Below, piece by piece: positions 23,055 to 25,927 of a DNA stretch of 25,927 nucleotides. The notes under the pieces are model-generated. The model was not told the origin of the DNA. It worked only from the letters and a program-made list of their open reading frames with translations, and made no database searches. The stretch's first letter is position 1. Each line of letters starts with the position of its first letter. This DNA is from an uncultured Candidatus Melainabacteria bacterium (lineage in GTDB: Bacteria > Cyanobacteriota > Vampirovibrionia > Gastranaerophilales > Gastranaerophilaceae), in contig CAKURN010000003.1 in the NCBI GenBank assembly GCA_934675695.1, positions 1 through 25,927 of the forward strand, given 5' to 3'. The translations under genes and the position numbers were made by a program.

Positions 23055-25927
23055 ATGGAATTTCAAAAAGACGAATTAAATGAAATATTGAATATTTTCC
23101 AGCAAGAAAGTGCTGAAATTATTTCGTCTATGGACGAAAAACTTTTGCTTTTAGAAAACAATCCTGATGATTCTGAAATTGCAATGCAGTTGTTTAGAGA
23201 TGCACATTCTCTAAAAGGTTCTGCTAGAATGCTCGGTTTTGATACAATACAAGACATTCTCCACAAAATCGAAGACGTGATTGGACTCGTTAAAGAAAAC
23301 AAATTAAAAATGACGCCTGATATTGCAGATTTTATTTCTGAGTGTTTAGAGTTTGTTTTGAATTTGATTAACAAAACAGTCGAAAACAAAACAGAATATA
23401 TCGATTTAAAAAGCAATGATTATATAAAAAAACTAATAGAAATCGCAAACAAACAAGAAAAATTTGAAAAAAAATCGCCAAAAAACGAAGAAAATCCAAA
23501 CAAAAAAGCGTTTTTGGAATATTTTGATAAAATAGAAGATTTTATTATAGAAATTTTAACAACAACAACAAAAGCAAGAAAAGAAAGAAAATTTGAAGAC
23601 GTTTTAAATATCGAAAAAAACGTCCAAGATTTTATTTTTGATTTAGAAAATACTTCTTCAAATATTTTAAAAGCTATAAAATCTTCTGCAGAAAACATTC
23701 TAAATTCCCTCAACAAATTTAAACTTGCAAAAAACTACGAGTATAATTTTTTAGACATAAACAACTCAATTACGGTTTTTATTGAAAATATAAAAAATTA
23801 CACAAATAAAGAAAAAATTGAATCAAAAAATTACTACGAAATTGTAGATGAAAGGCTTAATGCTCAAAATGAGCCAAAAGTCCCTGATATATTGTCTTTT
23901 GAAAATGAAAAATTAGAAGAAACAATCGGAAAATTGCCGCTTTTGGAATTGAATGTCAATTTTATAAGCGAAGTTTTAAACAATATCGATGATTTGTCAA
24001 AAAACGAAACCGACCCGATTTTGGAAAAAAATTATAAAGAAATAAAAGAAATAATTTCTTTATACAGAAAAAACAATTCTACAGTCAGTCGTGATGTTTG
24101 TATGGTATTAAAAGAAATATTTGAAGCAATAAAAATTCACGACGAAAAAAAACTGAAAGACGCAGATGAAAAGTTTGATGTAATCAAAAAAATGGCTGTT
24201 TTTCAGCAAAAAAAAACTGAAAATATCCAAAAAAACAAACTCCAAGAAGGTTTAAACAATCAAAAAGAAATCTTAAACACAATTACAAATACAGAAATAA
24301 AAACACTTCGTATAGATTCTGTAAAATTGGACAATTTGGTTGGAGAGATAGGTGAACTCATCGTTTCAAAAATAAAAACAAACGAACAACTCTCTTTAAC
24401 CAAAAAAATCAACAACAACCTTTTAGAATGGCAAAAAAACTTCTCTAAAATGGGCTATTACATAAAATACTTTGACAAAAAATACCTCTCTAACCAAAAT
24501 ATCCAAAATATCGACGAGCATAGAAAAATCATCTCATACAACAGACAGCTTTGTGCGTTGATTGAACAGCACAATGACGGCATTAGTGCAATTATAAAAG
24601 AAATGTCTGATTTGTTTAAACAATTGCAAGAAAGCGAAACAAAACTAAACACAACCACTAGAGAAATAGAAACAATGGTAAAAAACATGAGAATTTTGCC
24701 ATTGTCGACGATATTTCAGCTTTTTCCCAGAATGGTACATAACATTGCAAAAGAAAAAGGCAAAAAAATCGAATTAATAATAAAAAACCAAGATATCTCA
24801 GCCGACAAAACGATTATAGAAGAACTAAAAATCCCTTTAATGCACATAATAAGAAACTCTATAGACCATGGGATAGAAAATATAGAAACGAGAAAATCTC
24901 TAGGCAAAAATCCGGCAGGACAAATAGAAATTAGTGCTTGTTATCGAGATAACAATATAATAATCGACGTAAAAGACGACGGGCGTGGACTCGATATTGA
25001 AAAAATAAAGAAAAAAGCACTGGAAAAGAAGATTTTAACGCCTGATGAAATCAATGCTATAGATGACAACGAACTTACAAATTTGATTTTTTACCCCGGA
25101 TTTTCGACTGAAGATTTTGTAACAGAAATTTCAGGTAGAGGCTTAGGACTTGATATCGTAAACAACAAAATAAATGATTTGCAGGGAAGAATTGATGTTT
25201 TTTCTGAATTGAACAGAGGAACAATAGTTAGAATAACACTCCCTTCTACAATTGCAACAAAAAAAGTTTTTGTAATAGAAGAAAACGAACAACTTTGGGC
25301 GATAGAAACTTCTGTCATTAAAACAATCGTTAGAATAGACGCCGATGATATATATGAAAAAGACAACCACAACTACTTTATCTACAATGGCGAAGCTATT
25401 TCTATATACACTTTGTGCCAAATTTTAAATTTTGAAAACAAACCCAGAAACGCAAACAAATACACCCTCTTGATTATAGAAACAGATAACAACTGTTTTG
25501 GTATAATAGTAGAAAGGCTTATTTCCGATCAAGAAATTGTTCACAAAAAAATAGCACCTCCATTGTACAAAATAAAAAATATCTCAGGAATAACCACTCT
25601 GGCAAACGGCGAAGCGTGTTTGATTATTAATATTTCTGATGTTATTTCAACAATCGGAAGCAAAAAAATTAAAACAAAAATAATCATTCAAAATGAAATT
25701 TCAAAAGTGAAAAATAACGCAAAATACAAAATTTTGGTTGTCGATGATTCTTATACAACAAGAATTTTACAACAAAAAATTCTATCAGGATTAGGTTACA
25801 ATGTTCAAAGTGCAACCAATCCTACTCACGCTTTAGAAAAAATAGAAAACGAACAGTTTGATTTGATTATTTCAGATGTGCAAATGCCTGTGAGGACCGG
25901 TTTTGAATTTATTAAATTATTGCGTCA
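23055..25927 (+). CDS. cheA: Hybrid CheA histidine kinase with C-terminal receiver domain (3' end outside window)
   Basis: 957 codons are open from ATG 23055 to the window edge. Domains in order: Hpt with phospho-acceptor His51 in DAHSLKGSARMLG; a long, lysine/glutamate-rich helical linker (about 115-410) with no recognisable CheY-binding P2 domain; a dimerisation region (about 415-560) with SVKLDNLVGEIGELIVSK; HATPase (about 575-730) with N box HIIRNSIDHGIE (Asn601), DDGRGLD and GRGLGLDIV; a CheW-like regulatory domain (about 735-870); and a receiver domain from about 892 with Asp897-Asp898 and phospho-acceptor Asp941 in ISDVQMP. All catalytic motifs are intact. The fused receiver is typical of PilL/FrzE-type and cyanobacterial CheA proteins, where it acts as phosphate sink or output. 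The start has AAGGAC about 11 nt upstream, somewhat far. Confidence 0.95.
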   Translation, partial: MEFQKDELNEILNIFQQESAEIISSMDEKLLLLENNPDDSEIAMQLFRDAHSLKGSARMLGFDTIQDILHKIEDVIGLVKENKLKMTPDIADFISECLEFVLNLINKTVENKTEYIDLKSNDYIKKLIEIANKQEKFEKKSPKNEENPNKKAFLEYFDKIEDFIIEILTTTTKARKERKFEDVLNIEKNVQDFIFDLENTSSNILKAIKSSAENILNSLNKFKLAKNYEYNFLDINNSITVFIENIKNYTNKEKIESKNYYEIVDERLNAQNEPKVPDILSFENEKLEETIGKLPLLELNVNFISEVLNNIDDLSKNETDPILEKNYKEIKEIISLYRKNNSTVSRDVCMVLKEIFEAIKIHDEKKLKDADEKFDVIKKMAVFQQKKTENIQKNKLQEGLNNQKEILNTITNTEIKTLRIDSVKLDNLVGEIGELIVSKIKTNEQLSLTKKINNNLLEWQKNFSKMGYYIKYFDKKYLSNQNIQNIDEHRKIISYNRQLCALIEQHNDGISAIIKEMSDLFKQLQESETKLNTTTREIETMVKNMRILPLSTIFQLFPRMVHNIAKEKGKKIELIIKNQDISADKTIIEELKIPLMHIIRNSIDHGIENIETRKSLGKNPAGQIEISACYRDNNIIIDVKDDGRGLDIEKIKKKALEKKILTPDEINAIDDNELTNLIFYPGFSTEDFVTEISGRGLGLDIVNNKINDLQGRIDVFSELNRGTIVRITLPSTIATKKVFVIEENEQLWAIETSVIKTIVRIDADDIYEKDNHNYFIYNGEAISIYTLCQILNFENKPRNANKYTLLIIETDNNCFGIIVERLISDQEIVHKKIAPPLYKIKNISGITTLANGEACLIINISDVISTIGSKKIKTKIIIQNEISKVKNNAKYKILVVDDSYTTRILQQKILSGLGYNVQSATNPTHALEKIENEQFDLIISDVQMPVRTGFEFIKLLR

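Noticed and set aside
1..25927. CRISPR arrays, insertion sequences, rRNA, prophage genes
   Set aside because: No regularly spaced short repeats beyond the hipBA operators, no transposase or integrase motifs, and no rRNA-like stretches were seen on reading both strands.

Overview
The window is a very AT-rich bacterial segment (roughly 70% A+T, standard code). It combines tightly packed operons, a chemotaxis/motility cluster, many secreted or membrane-anchored small proteins of unknown family, and several proteins carrying short N-terminal Phe-Gly motifs. This fits a gut member of the non-photosynthetic cyanobacterial relatives (Vampirovibrionia/Melainabacteria, Gastranaerophilales type). The assignment is an inference from gene style, not proven by a marker gene. 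No rRNA, CRISPR array, insertion sequence or phage module is visible.

Left part (1-6.1 kb): the tail of an unidentified gene ends at a clean intrinsic terminator. A minus-strand cluster follows: a 957-residue protein with a C-terminal calpain-type (C2) protease domain and a duplicated internal module, a 96-residue partner, and a small membrane helix-hairpin-helix protein. Divergent from it is a complete hipBA toxin-antitoxin operon. Its promoter is embedded in three operator-like near-palindromes spaced exactly 50 bp apart. Next come a tRNA-Ser(CGA) with its own promoter and a small membrane-anchored protein.

Middle part (6.1-13.6 kb): a frameshifted and truncated remnant of a maltose-acetyltransferase-type N-terminal domain lies beside an intact hexapeptide acetyltransferase coupled to a HAD phosphatase. 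A soluble two-PAS histidine kinase follows. Divergent plus-strand genes encode a small putative lipoprotein, a flavin reductase-rubredoxin fusion (probably an O2/NO-defence electron carrier) and two overlapping paralogous membrane-associated proteins of unknown function. On the minus strand is a GGDEF protein whose catalytic domain is interrupted by about 140 residues.

Right part (13-25.9 kb): a seven-gene minus-strand run (17516 down to 12994) encodes two exported proteins, signal peptidase II (lspA), an RluD-family pseudouridine synthase, a small membrane coiled-coil protein, a minimal histidine-kinase-like protein with an eroded ATP lid, and a uracil-DNA-glycosylase-family protein. Beyond it lies a chemosensory locus: a Maf/DUF115 motility-associated glycosyltransferase, a tandem-CheW protein, a receiver protein with a degenerate GGDEF tail, a methyl-accepting protein with almost no external domain, and a CheA fused to a receiver domain that runs off the window. 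The MCP-cheA and REC-CheW operons diverge from one short promoter region, so they probably form one signalling array. With no canonical CheY, CheB or CheR in view, its output may go through the fused receiver or the receiver/degenerate-GGDEF protein.
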